From Acidobacteriota bacterium (GTDB lineage Bacteria; Acidobacteriota; Terriglobia; Acidiferrales; UBA7541), in contig JABCZJ010000019.1 of the NCBI GenBank assembly GCA_013289715.1, positions 34,469 through 98,468 of the forward strand: a DNA stretch of 64,000 nucleotides. The letters are read 5' to 3'. A program made the translations under genes and the position numbers. Below are positions 8,468 through 17,786 of the stretch, in pieces (position 1 is the stretch's first letter; every line of letters starts with the position of its first letter). A model generated the notes under the pieces. The model did not search any database. It had not been told where the DNA came from and saw nothing but the letters and a program-made list of their open reading frames with translations.

Positions 8468-11400
8468 CTAATCCGCGGTAACGTGGCCATCCGCAAGATC
8501 GGCATTCCTTTTTCCGGTCACTTTCCCAAAATGGTCCTCCAGCCAGCGCTGGAACGTATCCATATATGTATAGAAGACCGGCGTCAGGTATAGCGTAACC
8601 ATTTGCGAGAAGATCAGGCCGCCGACCACTGCCAGCCCCAGCGGGCGACGCGCATCCGCTCCCGCGCCGATACCGAAAGCGATGGGCACCGTGCCCATCA
8701 GCGCCGCCATGGTCGTCATCGTGATCGGGCGGAAGCGAATCAGGCAGCCCTCGTAGATCGCTTCCGCCGCCGTCTTGTGCCCGGTGCGTTCGCGTTCCAC
8801 AGCAAAGTCCACCATCATGATCGCGTTTTTCTTCACGATCCCGATCAGCATGATGACACCTACGAATCCGTAGAGGTCCAGGCTCAGATGGAAAATCTGC
8901 AGCGTCAGGAGCGCGCCGAATGCTGCGGACGGCAGCCCCGAAAGAATCGTGATCGGATGAATGAAACTCTCGTACAGAATTCCCAGCACGATGTAAATCA
9001 CCAGGACAGCCATCAGTAGTAGCAGGCCGAGGCCGGTGAGCGAAGCCTCGAACGCTTTCGCGGTTCCCTGAAATTGTGCCGTCACCGTGGGGGGCAGTTC
9101 TTCGCGCGCCAGCCTCTTCACGGAATCCACGGCGTCGCCGATGGCTGTGTCATTCGCTAAATTGAAAGATATCGTGACTGCCGGAAGCTGGCCGAAGTGA
9201 TTCACGGTGAGCGGCCCCAGGCTGGACGTAAGACGAGCCACTGCGCTCAACGGCACCAGCGTCCCGCTGCTCGAGCGGATATAGAGCATTGAAAGAGCCG
9301 CGGGATCTTTCTGGTATTTATCCTGCAGCTCCATGATCACCCAGTATTCGTCGTTGGGTGCATAGATGGTGGAAACCTGCCGCTGGCCGTAGGCGGTATA
9401 GAGCGCATCTTCGATTTGTTCGGCGGTCACGCCCAGCGCTGAAGCTTTGTCGCGATCAATGTTGACGTTCACCTGCGGATTCGCGATCAGCAGGTCGCTC
9501 GTCACATCTTGCAAGCCTGCAAGCTTGGCCATCTTCTGTTGAAACGCCGCCGATTCGCGGTAAAGCTCCTGTGTGTCCGGGCTTTGCAGCGTGAGCTGGT
9601 ATTGGCTTTTGGTAAGTTCGCCGCCCACCTGGATCGGCGGCAGGTTTTGCATGTAAGCGTTCATGCCGGTCACGGTTGCGAATTTCACGCTCAATTCGGC
9701 GATCACCTCATCAATCGTGGTGCGATGCGCAAAGAGCGGCGAGATCGCTCGCAGCGCGCTTCCCACGGCCGGAACCGTGCCGTACTTCGCCTGCCACGCC
9801 AGTATTGTTGGACTCGGGATCAGCGCGCGGTCGGGGCGGTCTTTCAGGTGCAGGAACATGATTCCCGAATTGCTCGACGAAAAGTCGCCCACGCCCGAAA
9901 AAAAATCCCGCACGTTAGGATCCGCTAGCGCGATCTTGTTCAATTCCAGCTGGTGCGCCCGCATCGAATCAAACGAAATTCCCTGCTGCGCTTCTGTGGA
10001 AATGAAAATCTGGGAGCGGTCTTCCGGCGGCAGAAATCCCTTGGGTATCACCACAAATTGCCAGACAGTAACAATCAATATAACGCCGGAAACCGCCATC
10101 ACGAACACACGGTGACGCAGCGACCACTGCAGCGAAACGTCGTAGTAGTGCAGCAGACGATCGAAAAATCGCTCCAGCGCCATATAAATGCTGCCGTGCT
10201 TCTGTTCGGCCACAGGGCGCAAAAATCGGCTGCATAGCATCGGCGTGAGGGTCAGGGAGACGAAGCCGGAAACCAGAATCGCTGTGATGATGACCACCGC
10301 AAACTCGTGCAACAGCCGCCCCATGATTCCGCCCATCAGAAACACAGGCAAGAACACGGCTGCCAGCGAAATCGTCATGGATAGAATCGTGAAACCAATC
10401 TCGCGCGACCCGCTCAGCGCGGCTTCCATCACGCCCTCGCCCATTTCCATGTGGCGCACGATGTTTTCCAGCATCACGATGGCGTCGTCCACCACGAAGC
10501 CCACCGAAAGCGTCAGCGCCATCAGCGAAAGATTATCAATCGTGTAGTTCAGCACATACATCACGCCGAACGTGCCGATGATGGACATCGGCAGCGCAAA
10601 ACTGGGAATCAACGTGGCGGACAGATTTCGCAAGAACAGGAATATGACCAGGATCACCAGCGCAATGGCTAGAAACAGCGTGAATTTCACGTCCGCAACG
10701 GAATTGCGGATGGATTCCGAAGCGTCGTACAGCGTTTCCATCTGAATGGAAGGCGGGATGATCGCGCGAAACTGTGGCAGAAGTTGTTTTACTGCATCCA
10801 CAACTTCCACGGTGTTTGTGCCGGGCTGACGCTCGATCGCGAGCACCACGGAATCCGTGTCGTTCCACCAATTCGCGACGCGATTGTTCTGCACGCTGTC
10901 GAGAACTTTGCCCACGTCTTCCAAACGCACCGGCGAGCCGTTGCGATACGCGATAATCAGCGGGCGATACACCGAGGCATGCGTCAGTTGCCCGTCGGCC
11001 TGTAGCGTAAACGCCCGATGGTCGCCGTACAAAGTTCCCACCGGCAGATTCACGTTGCCGTTCTGCACCGCGGTATGGACTTCGTCAATTCCGATTTGCC
11101 GCGTGGCCATCGCCTGCGGATCCAGTTGAATCCGCACCGAATATTTCTGCGAGCCATACACCTGCACCTGCGCCACGCCTTTCACCATCGAAATCCGCTG
11201 GCCCATCAGCGTTTCCGCATAGCGGTCCACGGTGTAGCCCGGCAGCGATTTCGAGCCCATCGCGACGTACAGGATGGGCTGGTCCGCAGGATTCACTTTG
11301 TTGTACGTCGGCGGCGTAGGCATGTTCGGCGGAAGCTGCGAAGAAGCGCGCGATATTGCCGCCTGCACGTCTTGCGCTGCGCCATCAATGTTGCGGCTGA

Positions 11401-11692
11401 GGTCGAATTGCAATGTGATCGAGGTTCCGCCGAGCGAGCTCGAGGAGGTCATCGAATCAATGCCGGCGATGGTGGAGAATTGCTTTTCGAGCGGAGTGGC
11501 GATCGCAGAAGCGACGGTGTCTGGACTCGCGCCCGGCAGTGAAGCGCCGACTTCAATCGTGGGATAGTCAACGTTAGGAAGTTCGCTCACCGCGAGCGCG
11601 CGGTAGCCGAGGATTCCGAACAGCAGAATCGCAAGCATGACCAGGGTGGTCATGACTGGCCGGCGAACAAATGGTTCGGCGATGCTGATCAT
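8468..11692 (-). CDS. RND multidrug efflux permease (AcrB/MdtB-C type)
   Basis: An inner-membrane proton/drug antiporter of 1074 residues, the normal RND size. The N-terminal FVRRPVMTTLVMLAILLFGILG is TM1, followed by the porter-domain pattern LPNVDYPTIEV and SPDTVASAIATPLE. The mid-protein VGFVVDDAIVMLENIVRH corresponds to TM4 with the two Asp residues of the proton relay. A second TM block near residues 890-1000 (ILYESFIHPITIL, then MLIGIVKKNAIMMVDFA) repeats the architecture. The sequence style is closest to MdtB/MdtC. It follows the adaptor gene by 19 bases, forming an operon. No outer-membrane TolC-like gene is present here, so the channel must be encoded elsewhere. Substrates cannot be inferred. 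Confidence 0.95.
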   Translation of the reverse strand: MISIAEPFVRRPVMTTLVMLAILLFGILGYRALAVSELPNVDYPTIEVGASLPGASPDTVASAIATPLEKQFSTIAGIDSMTSSSSLGGTSITLQFDLSRNIDGAAQDVQAAISRASSQLPPNMPTPPTYNKVNPADQPILYVAMGSKSLPGYTVDRYAETLMGQRISMVKGVAQVQVYGSQKYSVRIQLDPQAMATRQIGIDEVHTAVQNGNVNLPVGTLYGDHRAFTLQADGQLTHASVYRPLIIAYRNGSPVRLEDVGKVLDSVQNNRVANWWNDTDSVVLAIERQPGTNTVEVVDAVKQLLPQFRAIIPPSIQMETLYDASESIRNSVADVKFTLFLAIALVILVIFLFLRNLSATLIPSFALPMSIIGTFGVMYVLNYTIDNLSLMALTLSVGFVVDDAIVMLENIVRHMEMGEGVMEAALSGSREIGFTILSMTISLAAVFLPVFLMGGIMGRLLHEFAVVIITAILVSGFVSLTLTPMLCSRFLRPVAEQKHGSIYMALERFFDRLLHYYDVSLQWSLRHRVFVMAVSGVILIVTVWQFVVIPKGFLPPEDRSQIFISTEAQQGISFDSMRAHQLELNKIALADPNVRDFFSGVGDFSSSNSGIMFLHLKDRPDRALIPSPTILAWQAKYGTVPAVGSALRAISPLFAHRTTIDEVIAELSVKFATVTGMNAYMQNLPPIQVGGELTKSQYQLTLQSPDTQELYRESAAFQQKMAKLAGLQDVTSDLLIANPQVNVNIDRDKASALGVTAEQIEDALYTAYGQRQVSTIYAPNDEYWVIMELQDKYQKDPAALSMLYIRSSSGTLVPLSAVARLTSSLGPLTVNHFGQLPAVTISFNLANDTAIGDAVDSVKRLAREELPPTVTAQFQGTAKAFEASLTGLGLLLLMAVLVIYIVLGILYESFIHPITILSGLPSAAFGALLTLQIFHLSLDLYGFVGVIMLIGIVKKNAIMMVDFAVERERTGHKTAAEAIYEGCLIRFRPITMTTMAALMGTVPIAFGIGAGADARRPLGLAVVGGLIFSQMVTLYLTPVFYTYMDTFQRWLEDHFGKVTGKRNADLADGHVTAD

Positions 11693-11711
11693 CTTTGTGC
11701 GGTGAACCTCT

Positions 11712-12842
11712 CTAGCTTCCCGCGCTAGCCGCTTTTACTTGTACTTTGATTCCCGGAATCAGGCGCAACTGCCCGTCGGTGACGACCGTATCTCCGGGCG
11801 CGACCCCGCTCGCAATCACCGATTCGCCTTCTAATTGCCTCGCCACTTTTACCGGGCGCGATTCCACCGTCTGATCCGCTTTCACGACAAAAATAAAATC
11901 ACCAGACTGGCCCGCTTGCACCGCCTGCGACGGAACCACGATAGCTTTTTCTTCTTCCGCGAGGCGCAAGGACACCGTGGAAAACTGCCCCGGCCACAAA
12001 CGATGATCCTCGTTCGGAAAAGTTCCCTTCAGTTTGATCGTTCCAGTGGTGTTGTCCACGTTGTTGTCCACGAACGTTAGATAGCCCACTTCGGAGACCG
12101 TTTCGCCGTAAGGCGTTGCTTCGATCTGCAGACGCCCGCCTCCCATATACTTTTTCACGACGCCCAAATATTGTTCGGGCACGGAGAAATCCACGAAGAT
12201 GGGCGAAATCTGGTTGATCACCACCAGAATCGGAACGTCGTTCTCTTTCACCAGGTTTCCGGGATACACCTGCAACGCTCCGGTGCGCCCGTCAGTCGGT
12301 GAATAAATCGTGCAGTACTGCAGCTGCAGCTTGGACGATTGCACCGCGGCCTGGTCGGCGTGAACCAACGCTTCTTGCGCGTCCGCGGTGGCTTTCATCT
12401 GGTCGTACTGTTCTTTGGGCGCGACGCCCGCGTCGTAAAGCTTTTGGTAGCGCGCGGATTGCACCTGATTGAGTTCCGCCTGCGCTTGGTCGCGCGCGAG
12501 GTTCGCTTCGGACTGCGCGAGCGCCGACTGAAACGGCCTGGCATCAAGCGTGAAAAGCAGGTCACCTTTGCTGACGAAGTCGCCCTGCTTGAAATGCACC
12601 TGCTCCAGGATGGCGTTTACCTGGCTCTTGATTGAAACCGTCGAGTAGGCTTCCGCGGTGCCGATTGCCGTGAGATTGATCGGAACGGTTTTCTGTACCG
12701 CTTTCGCTACCGTCACCGGAACCGCGAGATTCGGCGCGGTTTCCGCGGTCTTGGTGCTGCAGGCGGAGAGGCAGAGCAGGATCGCTGGCAGAACCGCCGT
12801 GAGCGCGGCGCGCATGAAAACCCTTTGGAGTCGTTGCGTCAT
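11712..12842 (-). CDS. RND efflux periplasmic adaptor (MdtA/AcrA-like lipoprotein)
   Basis: A membrane-fusion protein of 376 residues. The N-terminus ends in a lipobox (LLCLSAC, lipid-modified Cys near residue 28), so it is anchored to the inner membrane. TVSIKSQVNAILEQVHFKQG and DFVSKGDLLFTLD near residues 65-95 form the biotinyl-lipoyl hairpin entry. Residues ~100-165 are the Ala/Gln/Asp-rich coiled-coil hairpin (SEANLARDQAQAELNQVQ). A beta-barrel segment (RLQIEATPYGE, then FPNEDHRLWPGQF) and a membrane-proximal C-terminal domain follow. ATG 12842 is used; Met10 could also serve. It is the first gene of the two-gene operon with the permease. No local transcriptional regulator is adjacent on this side. 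Confidence 0.93.
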   Translation of the reverse strand: MTQRLQRVFMRAALTAVLPAILLCLSACSTKTAETAPNLAVPVTVAKAVQKTVPINLTAIGTAEAYSTVSIKSQVNAILEQVHFKQGDFVSKGDLLFTLDARPFQSALAQSEANLARDQAQAELNQVQSARYQKLYDAGVAPKEQYDQMKATADAQEALVHADQAAVQSSKLQLQYCTIYSPTDGRTGALQVYPGNLVKENDVPILVVINQISPIFVDFSVPEQYLGVVKKYMGGGRLQIEATPYGETVSEVGYLTFVDNNVDNTTGTIKLKGTFPNEDHRLWPGQFSTVSLRLAEEEKAIVVPSQAVQAGQSGDFIFVVKADQTVESRPVKVARQLEGESVIASGVAPGDTVVTDGQLRLIPGIKVQVKAASAGS

Positions 12843-13090
12843 GGTTCGTTTGGGTGGCTGCGAAAAGTTTCGGTTATCCGCTTGCCCAGCACGATCGGGA
12901 CACGAGCTGCGGTCGATTTCCGGGCGCGATTTCCATCTATTTTACAACCTGTCGCGCAGATTGGGCCAAGATTCTGCGTTGCAGCCGCAGGCGATTCGAT
13001 TTCACATCCACTTGCGGTATTTACGTACACCCCGGCAACCTTTTAGACGTAAGACAACGCGGAAGGCTTCATGAAAAATTAGGCGCGGGG

Positions 13091-13819
13091 TCAGACGGCG
13101 GCGGCTTGGTCGAGGAACCACAGCACGCGGCCATTGGCCGGGCGGATACGTCCGGCTGGGTATGTGCTGGGACGACCGTCCGGCTCGGCGCGCAAGGCGG
13201 AGAGAATTGGACGCTTGTTTTCCCCGGCTACCAGGAAATACGTGTTTCGGCTGGAGTTCAGCACTGGAAGCGTGAACGTCAAGCGGTTCGGCGGCACGGC
13301 GGCGACTTGAACGGGTACCACCCAGCGTTTCTTTTCTTCCAGTGCAGAGGAATCCGGGAACAGCGAAGCCGTGTGGCCTTCGGGACCCAGGCCCAGCAGA
13401 GTGACGTCGAATGCGGGCGCGGAGGAGCCGAAAAATTTCCGCAATTCCTGGTCGTAGGCTTCGGCGGCTTGTTCGGGCGTCGGCAAACTCGTGGGAGCGG
13501 CATGAACGTTGGCGGTGGGAATCGGCACGTGCGATAGCAGGGCCTCGCGGGTCATGCGGTAGTTGCTGAGCGGGTCGCCCGGCGGAACATAACGCTCGTC
13601 ACCCCAAAAGAGGTGCACGCGATTCCAGTCCGTTTCGTCGCGATATTTTTCGTTGGCGGCCCAGAGCGCATACATTTTTTCGGGAGTGTGGCCGCCGGAA
13701 AGAGCGATGGCGCAGCGGCCGCGCTGGGCGATGGCCTCGCGTAGATCGCTGAGCAATTCCTCGAGAGCGGCGCGGCTGAGCGTATCAATATTTGGAAATA
13801 TGCGAGTGTCGAGTTTCAT
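13091..13819 (-). CDS. pgl: 6-phosphogluconolactonase
   Basis: Hydrolyses 6-phosphogluconolactone in the oxidative pentose phosphate pathway. At 242 residues it fits the DevB/SOL family. Diagnostic motifs: ALSGGHTPEKMY near residues 39-50 (phosphate loop), FWGDERYVPPGDPLSNY near 71-87, and LLGLGPEGHTASLFP near 140-154, holding the conserved His. TFTLPVLN comes near 180. ATG 13819. Neither zwf nor gnd is adjacent. It lies between the RND operon and the HAD gene on the same strand, 57 bases downstream of the latter, so a loose transcriptional unit with the HAD gene is possible. Confidence 0.95.
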   Translation of the reverse strand: MKLDTRIFPNIDTLSRAALEELLSDLREAIAQRGRCAIALSGGHTPEKMYALWAANEKYRDETDWNRVHLFWGDERYVPPGDPLSNYRMTREALLSHVPIPTANVHAAPTSLPTPEQAAEAYDQELRKFFGSSAPAFDVTLLGLGPEGHTASLFPDSSALEEKKRWVVPVQVAAVPPNRLTFTLPVLNSSRNTYFLVAGENKRPILSALRAEPDGRPSTYPAGRIRPANGRVLWFLDQAAAV

Positions 13820-13876
13820 TTTACTCTGCGCCTCATTTTACATTTGCCACAGCTTTTCGTATTTTGTGCTGCGAAA

Positions 13877-14497
13877 TTATTTTGCCGCTCCGCTGATTCC
13901 CAGTTGCACCAAATCCGTGCGCAGCTGGTCAACGTTCTGAAATTGAATCGTGTGCATTCCCAGTTCGCGCGCTAATTCCAGGTTCAGGCCACGATCGTCT
14001 ATGAAAACGCACTCTTGTGGTTCGCGTTGCGAAATTTTCAGTGCCAGTCTGTAGATTTGTTCTTCCGGCTTGCGCACACCCAGATAGCAGGAGCTGAAAA
14101 ATGCCTGGAAATACTGGCGCAGGCTAAATTTGTGAACCCGATATTCATTGATCTCGAGCGATTCATTGTTGAGCGAAGCCATCAAATAGCTGCGCGGCTG
14201 CACCAGCGTAGCCAGAAATTCCAAGGACGGTGCGAACGGCTGGGATTGTTCGAACATAAACTGCTTGAAATCGTCCGGGGTGAAGGCGCGTTCGCGGTAA
14301 AAAATGGTGCGGCGCAGATATTCATCGAGCGTGGCGCGGCCGGTCTCGAACGCGTTCAGCATGAGCTCGTGGCGGTCTTCGAAATCGGCCCAATCCAAGT
14401 GAAACTTTTCGACGGCGGCGCGGCGTGAATTGCGATCCCAACCGTTGGTGAGAATTACGCCACCGTTGTCCCAGAACAACGCGCCAATTTCCGTCAT
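13877..14497 (-). CDS. HAD-superfamily (subclass IA) hydrolase
   Basis: A 206-residue haloacid-dehalogenase-fold enzyme. Motif I is LFWDNGGVILTNG near residues 8-20: the first Asp is the nucleophile, and the usual second acidic position is Gly, as in the FDxGGV branch. Motif II falls in YLMASLNNES near residue 105, with Ser/Asn. Motif III is the Lys of GVRKPEEQIYRLAL near 140. Motif IV is ECVFIDDRGLNLELA near 162-176 (paired Asp). A small all-helical cap lies between motifs I and II. This group includes phosphatases, epoxide-hydrolase-N-like and haloacid enzymes; the substrate is unknown. ATG 14497. It is divergent from the DUF488 gene. Confidence 0.85.
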   Translation of the reverse strand: MTEIGALFWDNGGVILTNGWDRNSRRAAVEKFHLDWADFEDRHELMLNAFETGRATLDEYLRRTIFYRERAFTPDDFKQFMFEQSQPFAPSLEFLATLVQPRSYLMASLNNESLEINEYRVHKFSLRQYFQAFFSSCYLGVRKPEEQIYRLALKISQREPQECVFIDDRGLNLELARELGMHTIQFQNVDQLRTDLVQLGISGAAK

Positions 14498-14672
14498 GCT
14501 TCCCTCAGGCCGCTATGGATCAAGCGGGATGGCTCGCGGCTGACCAGCGGGACTATTATCTCTTCGAATGCCCGCGCGCCGAAAGTAATTTATCATCGCG
14601 CCGAATTCGCACCCGTGGGCAGAGCCTTTTGTCGTAGCATCCTTCTGCAAAGCACTCGGAACTACGGATGGC

Positions 14673-15230
14673 ATGGGCACGCGCCGCAAAAAAACGCAAC
14701 CAACAGTTTTCACGATCGGGCATTCCACCCGGCCGCTCGAGGAATTCATCGAGATTCTGAAGGCGCATGGCGTACAACGCGTTGTGGACGTTCGCAGCGT
14801 GCCTCGTTCCCGCCACAATCCGCAATTTAATCGAGAATCGCTCGCCCGGCATTTGCGCGCGGCTCGCATCGGGTACGTTCATCTAAAGAAACTCGGCGGG
14901 TTGCGCCATGCCAAAGCGGATTCGAAAAATCTGGGCTGGCACAACGCCAGCTTCCGCGGTTTTGCCGATTATATGCAGACCGCGGATTTTCAGGTCGGCC
15001 TGGCGCGGCTGGAAAAGCTGGCGGCGACGAAGCCGTCGGCAGTAATGTGCGCGGAAGCCGTGCCTTGGCGCTGTCACCGCTCGCTGATTGCCGACGCTCT
15101 GCTGTTGCGCCAGTTCCCCGTCGAAGACATCATGACCGCCGCACGGGCTCAGGCTCACAAACTTACACCGTTTGCGCGCGTGCGCGGATTGCAGATTACC
15201 TATCCAACCGACGAACGCGTGAAGAGATGA
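14673..15230 (+). CDS. DUF488 domain protein
   Basis: 185 residues. FTIGHSTRPLEEFIEILKAHG near residues 12-33, followed by VVDVRSVPRSRHNPQFN, is the hallmark of the DUF488 family. CAEAVPWRCHRSLIADAL, with a conserved Cys-x(n)-CHR, lies near 125-142. The conserved His, Arg and Cys residues suggest an enzyme or a nucleic-acid/ligand-binding protein, but no biochemical role can be given. ATG 14673 is preferred because conservation begins about ten codons later; the lysine- and arginine-rich start (GTRRKKTQ) gives no signal peptide. It converges on the DHA2 exporter gene. Confidence 0.82.
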   Translation: MGTRRKKTQPTVFTIGHSTRPLEEFIEILKAHGVQRVVDVRSVPRSRHNPQFNRESLARHLRAARIGYVHLKKLGGLRHAKADSKNLGWHNASFRGFADYMQTADFQVGLARLEKLAATKPSAVMCAEAVPWRCHRSLIADALLLRQFPVEDIMTAARAQAHKLTPFARVRGLQITYPTDERVKR

Positions 15231-15267
15231 GATGGTGCGTGCGGCGACCGCGTAGCAGGGCGCGTCG

Positions 15268-16878
15268 TTAGTGGAGTGAGGGCGCGGCTACGCCTTTGGG
15301 TGGTCGCTTCATGATGAAGCACAGCGGCGCCAGGCACGCGACGATGATCGCCAAACCCGAGACGACATCAGTGTAGGCGAGCGTCGCGGCTTGCTGTTGG
15401 AGCAATGCGGCGGCGCGGGCATAGGCTTGGTGCGCGGCGTCCGACGGGCTGAGGCCTTGGCTGCGGAGCGTGGCGGTGAGGCCGTCAATCATTTGGCGGA
15501 AGCGCGGGTTGCCTTCACTCATGTGGCCGGATAGATAAGTTTGGCGCTGCTGCGTGCCGCGAGTGATAAACGTGGCAAGCAGCGCGATGCCGATGCTGCC
15601 CCCGATGTTGCGAATGAAGCTGATCATGCTGGAGATTTGATTATTTTTTTCGGGCGGGACGTCCACGTAGGAAAGCATGTTCGATGGAACGAAGATGAAG
15701 GCCAGGCCGGCGACCTGATAGACGCGGAGCATGGCGGCGGTGCGGAAGTCCATGCCGAGGCTGAGGTGGGTCGTCATGTAATAGAGCGCGGCGGCGGTGG
15801 TAGCAAAGCCGACAGACATGAGGAGGCGCTGGTCCATTTTCGAGACGAGAAAGCCGGAGAGCGGCATCATGAGCATCATGATGAAACCGCCGCCGGCGAG
15901 GGCTTCTCCGGCGCTGACGGCGGAGTAGCCCATGAGTAGCTGCAGATATTGCGGGATCAAGACCGTGGTGCCGTACAAAACGGCCCCAAGAACGAACATG
16001 AAGAACATCGCCGTTGCGAAATTGCGTTTCTTGAGAAGCGTGAGTTCGACGATGGGATGCTCATGCCGCCATTCCCAGATGACCCAGGTCACAAGCAGGA
16101 TGATTGATGCTGCCAGTAGTGCGGTGATCCAGTGCGAGGAAAACCAATCGGCTTCCTGGCCTTTGTCGAGGACCAGTTGCAGGCTGCCGATGCCGAGCGC
16201 GACGAGGCCGAGCCCCATGTAGTCAACGCGAATGCCCTTGCGGCGTTCTTTTTCTATTTTCAGGTACGGCGGGTCTTCTACCAGGCGATGGGTGAGATAT
16301 AGAGAGATCAGGCTTATCGGAACGTTGATGTAAAAAATCCAGCGCCAGCTGTAGTTGTCGGTAATCCATCCGCCGATTGTGGGGCCGATCGCGGGCGCGA
16401 CCACCACCGCCATTCCGTACACAGCAAAGGCCATGCCGCGTTTCGAGAGGGAGAAGGTGTCGGCGAGAATGGCTTGTTCGCTGGGCTGGAGGCCTCCGCC
16501 GCCGGCACCTTGCAGCACACGGAAGAAAATCAGCATGCCGAGACTGGGCGCAAGGCCGCAGAGGAAACTGCTCGCGGCGAAAAGCGCGACGCAGGACATG
16601 TAGAAGCGTTTGCGGCCCATGCGCGTGGCGAGCCAAGCGCTGATGGGCAGGATAATTGCGTTCGAAACCAGGTAGCTGGTCAGGACCCATGTGGATTCGT
16701 CGGAACTGGCGCCCAGAGAGCCAGCGATATGTGGCAGCGCGACGTTAGCGATAGAAGTATCGAGAACTTCCATGAAGGTGGCGAGGGTCACCGTCAAGGC
16801 GATGAGCCACGGATTGTGGCGAGGACGCCAGGCTGCGATGTCGAAGGATGAGTCAGCGGTTAAGCTGGCAGTGGCCAC
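15268..16878 (-). CDS. DHA2-family (EmrB/QacA-like) drug:H+ antiporter
   Basis: A 536-residue major facilitator with about 14 hydrophobic segments. EVLDTSIANVALPHIAGSLG near residues 37-56 is the DHA2 motif in TM1. LATRMGRKRFY near 85 is motif A in loop 2-3. RVLQGAGGGGLQPSEQAIL near 120 matches TM4 of DHA2 proteins. The start is GTG 16878, with AAAGGTGA just upstream. The gene diverges from a tetR-family gene, and the 92-base gap holds a 14-bp perfect palindrome between candidate -35 (TTTACA) and -10 (TATACT) elements of this gene. Repression by that TetR protein, with drug-induced release, is therefore likely. No EmrA-type adaptor is adjacent. Confidence 0.93.
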   Translation of the reverse strand: MATASLTADSSFDIAAWRPRHNPWLIALTVTLATFMEVLDTSIANVALPHIAGSLGASSDESTWVLTSYLVSNAIILPISAWLATRMGRKRFYMSCVALFAASSFLCGLAPSLGMLIFFRVLQGAGGGGLQPSEQAILADTFSLSKRGMAFAVYGMAVVVAPAIGPTIGGWITDNYSWRWIFYINVPISLISLYLTHRLVEDPPYLKIEKERRKGIRVDYMGLGLVALGIGSLQLVLDKGQEADWFSSHWITALLAASIILLVTWVIWEWRHEHPIVELTLLKKRNFATAMFFMFVLGAVLYGTTVLIPQYLQLLMGYSAVSAGEALAGGGFIMMLMMPLSGFLVSKMDQRLLMSVGFATTAAALYYMTTHLSLGMDFRTAAMLRVYQVAGLAFIFVPSNMLSYVDVPPEKNNQISSMISFIRNIGGSIGIALLATFITRGTQQRQTYLSGHMSEGNPRFRQMIDGLTATLRSQGLSPSDAAHQAYARAAALLQQQAATLAYTDVVSGLAIIVACLAPLCFIMKRPPKGVAAPSLH

Positions 16879-16912
16879 GAATCACCTTTGCTGGCGCGTG
16901 TGGATGACCTAG

Positions 16913-16932
16913 TATATACATGCATGTATGTA
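16913..16932. promoter_or_regulatory. Palindromic operator, probable TetR-family binding site
   Basis: Positions 16916-16929 form a perfect 14-bp inverted repeat (ATACATGCATGTAT). Two more matched pairs outside one mismatch extend it to 20 bp. It lies between the divergent tetR-type and DHA2 exporter genes. On the minus strand it sits in the spacer between TTTACA and TATACT, so a bound dimer would block exporter transcription. Binding by the neighbouring regulator is inferred. Confidence 0.75.
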
Positions 16933-16970
16933 TCTTGTAAAGGACTGCGAAATGTGAGAGAAACCGAACC

Positions 16971-17633
16971 ATGAACACCTCTTCGATTGTCACATCTGGC
17001 CGCCGTAAGAAAGCTGCCCCTACGTCGCCGTCCCGGCAGCAGGCGCGTACCGCGGCTACGCGGCGAAAGCTATTGCTCGCAGCGGAACAGACATTTGCGC
17101 ACGATGGGTATGAGGCGGCACGATTGGAAGATATTGCAGCGCGGGCGGGATATACGCGTGGGGCGTTCTACGCCAACTTTGACAGTAAGGAAGATATTTT
17201 TTTCGCGCTGCTGGAACAGTGGGTGGCGCAGCGGATCTCCGAAGTGAACGAACTACTGCGGCGGCACGAAAATCCGCAGCAGCGTTTGCGCGCGCTGCGC
17301 GAACACTACGCGCAGATTGCGAAGGACCGGCGGCTGGCCCTGCTATCGCTTGAATTCAAACTTTTCGCGGTGCGCCATCCGGAAGCTCACGCACGATTGC
17401 GGGCGCGGCAGAGAGGGTTGCGTTCTTGCGGCGGGGATATTCTGCGTCGGGTGATGAAATCACTCGGGCGGTCTTTGCCGATATCGAGCGCGGCCGCAGC
17501 CACTGCTTTGGGCGCGTTTTCACATGCGATGTTGCTTGAGCATTTGGTGGATTCCAGTTCGCTGTCGGATGCGGAGATTCGCCATCTCTTGGGATTATTT
17601 TTTGACGCCGTGGTGGCAAGCCAGAAGCAGTAA
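16971..17633 (+). CDS. TetR-family transcriptional regulator
   Basis: 220 residues. The N-terminal helix-turn-helix of TetR regulators is clear: ATRRKLLLAAEQTFAHDGYE near residues 29-48, then LEDIAARAGYTRGAFYANFDSKEDIF near 52-77. The remaining ~140 residues are helical and non-conserved, as expected for the ligand-binding and dimerisation domain. ATG 16971. The gene is divergent from the DHA2 exporter, with a palindrome between them. Autoregulation and control of the exporter are the natural inference; the inducer is unknown. The coding region is followed by ~150 bases without an obvious terminator before the convergent MBL gene. Confidence 0.93.
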   Translation: MNTSSIVTSGRRKKAAPTSPSRQQARTAATRRKLLLAAEQTFAHDGYEAARLEDIAARAGYTRGAFYANFDSKEDIFFALLEQWVAQRISEVNELLRRHENPQQRLRALREHYAQIAKDRRLALLSLEFKLFAVRHPEAHARLRARQRGLRSCGGDILRRVMKSLGRSLPISSAAAATALGAFSHAMLLEHLVDSSSLSDAEIRHLLGLFFDAVVASQKQ

Positions 17634-17786
17634 GCAGACAACGCCAGACTCTGCCCGGTTCGATGAATCCCTCCACGTACCCTTCGATCTCGCGGGTCGG
17701 CATTTCGGGATGAATCGCGCCGCAACGCGATCCACGGATTCAAAAGCAATTCCAAAAGCAGATTCAACCGCGCCAGTGCGTAGCGC

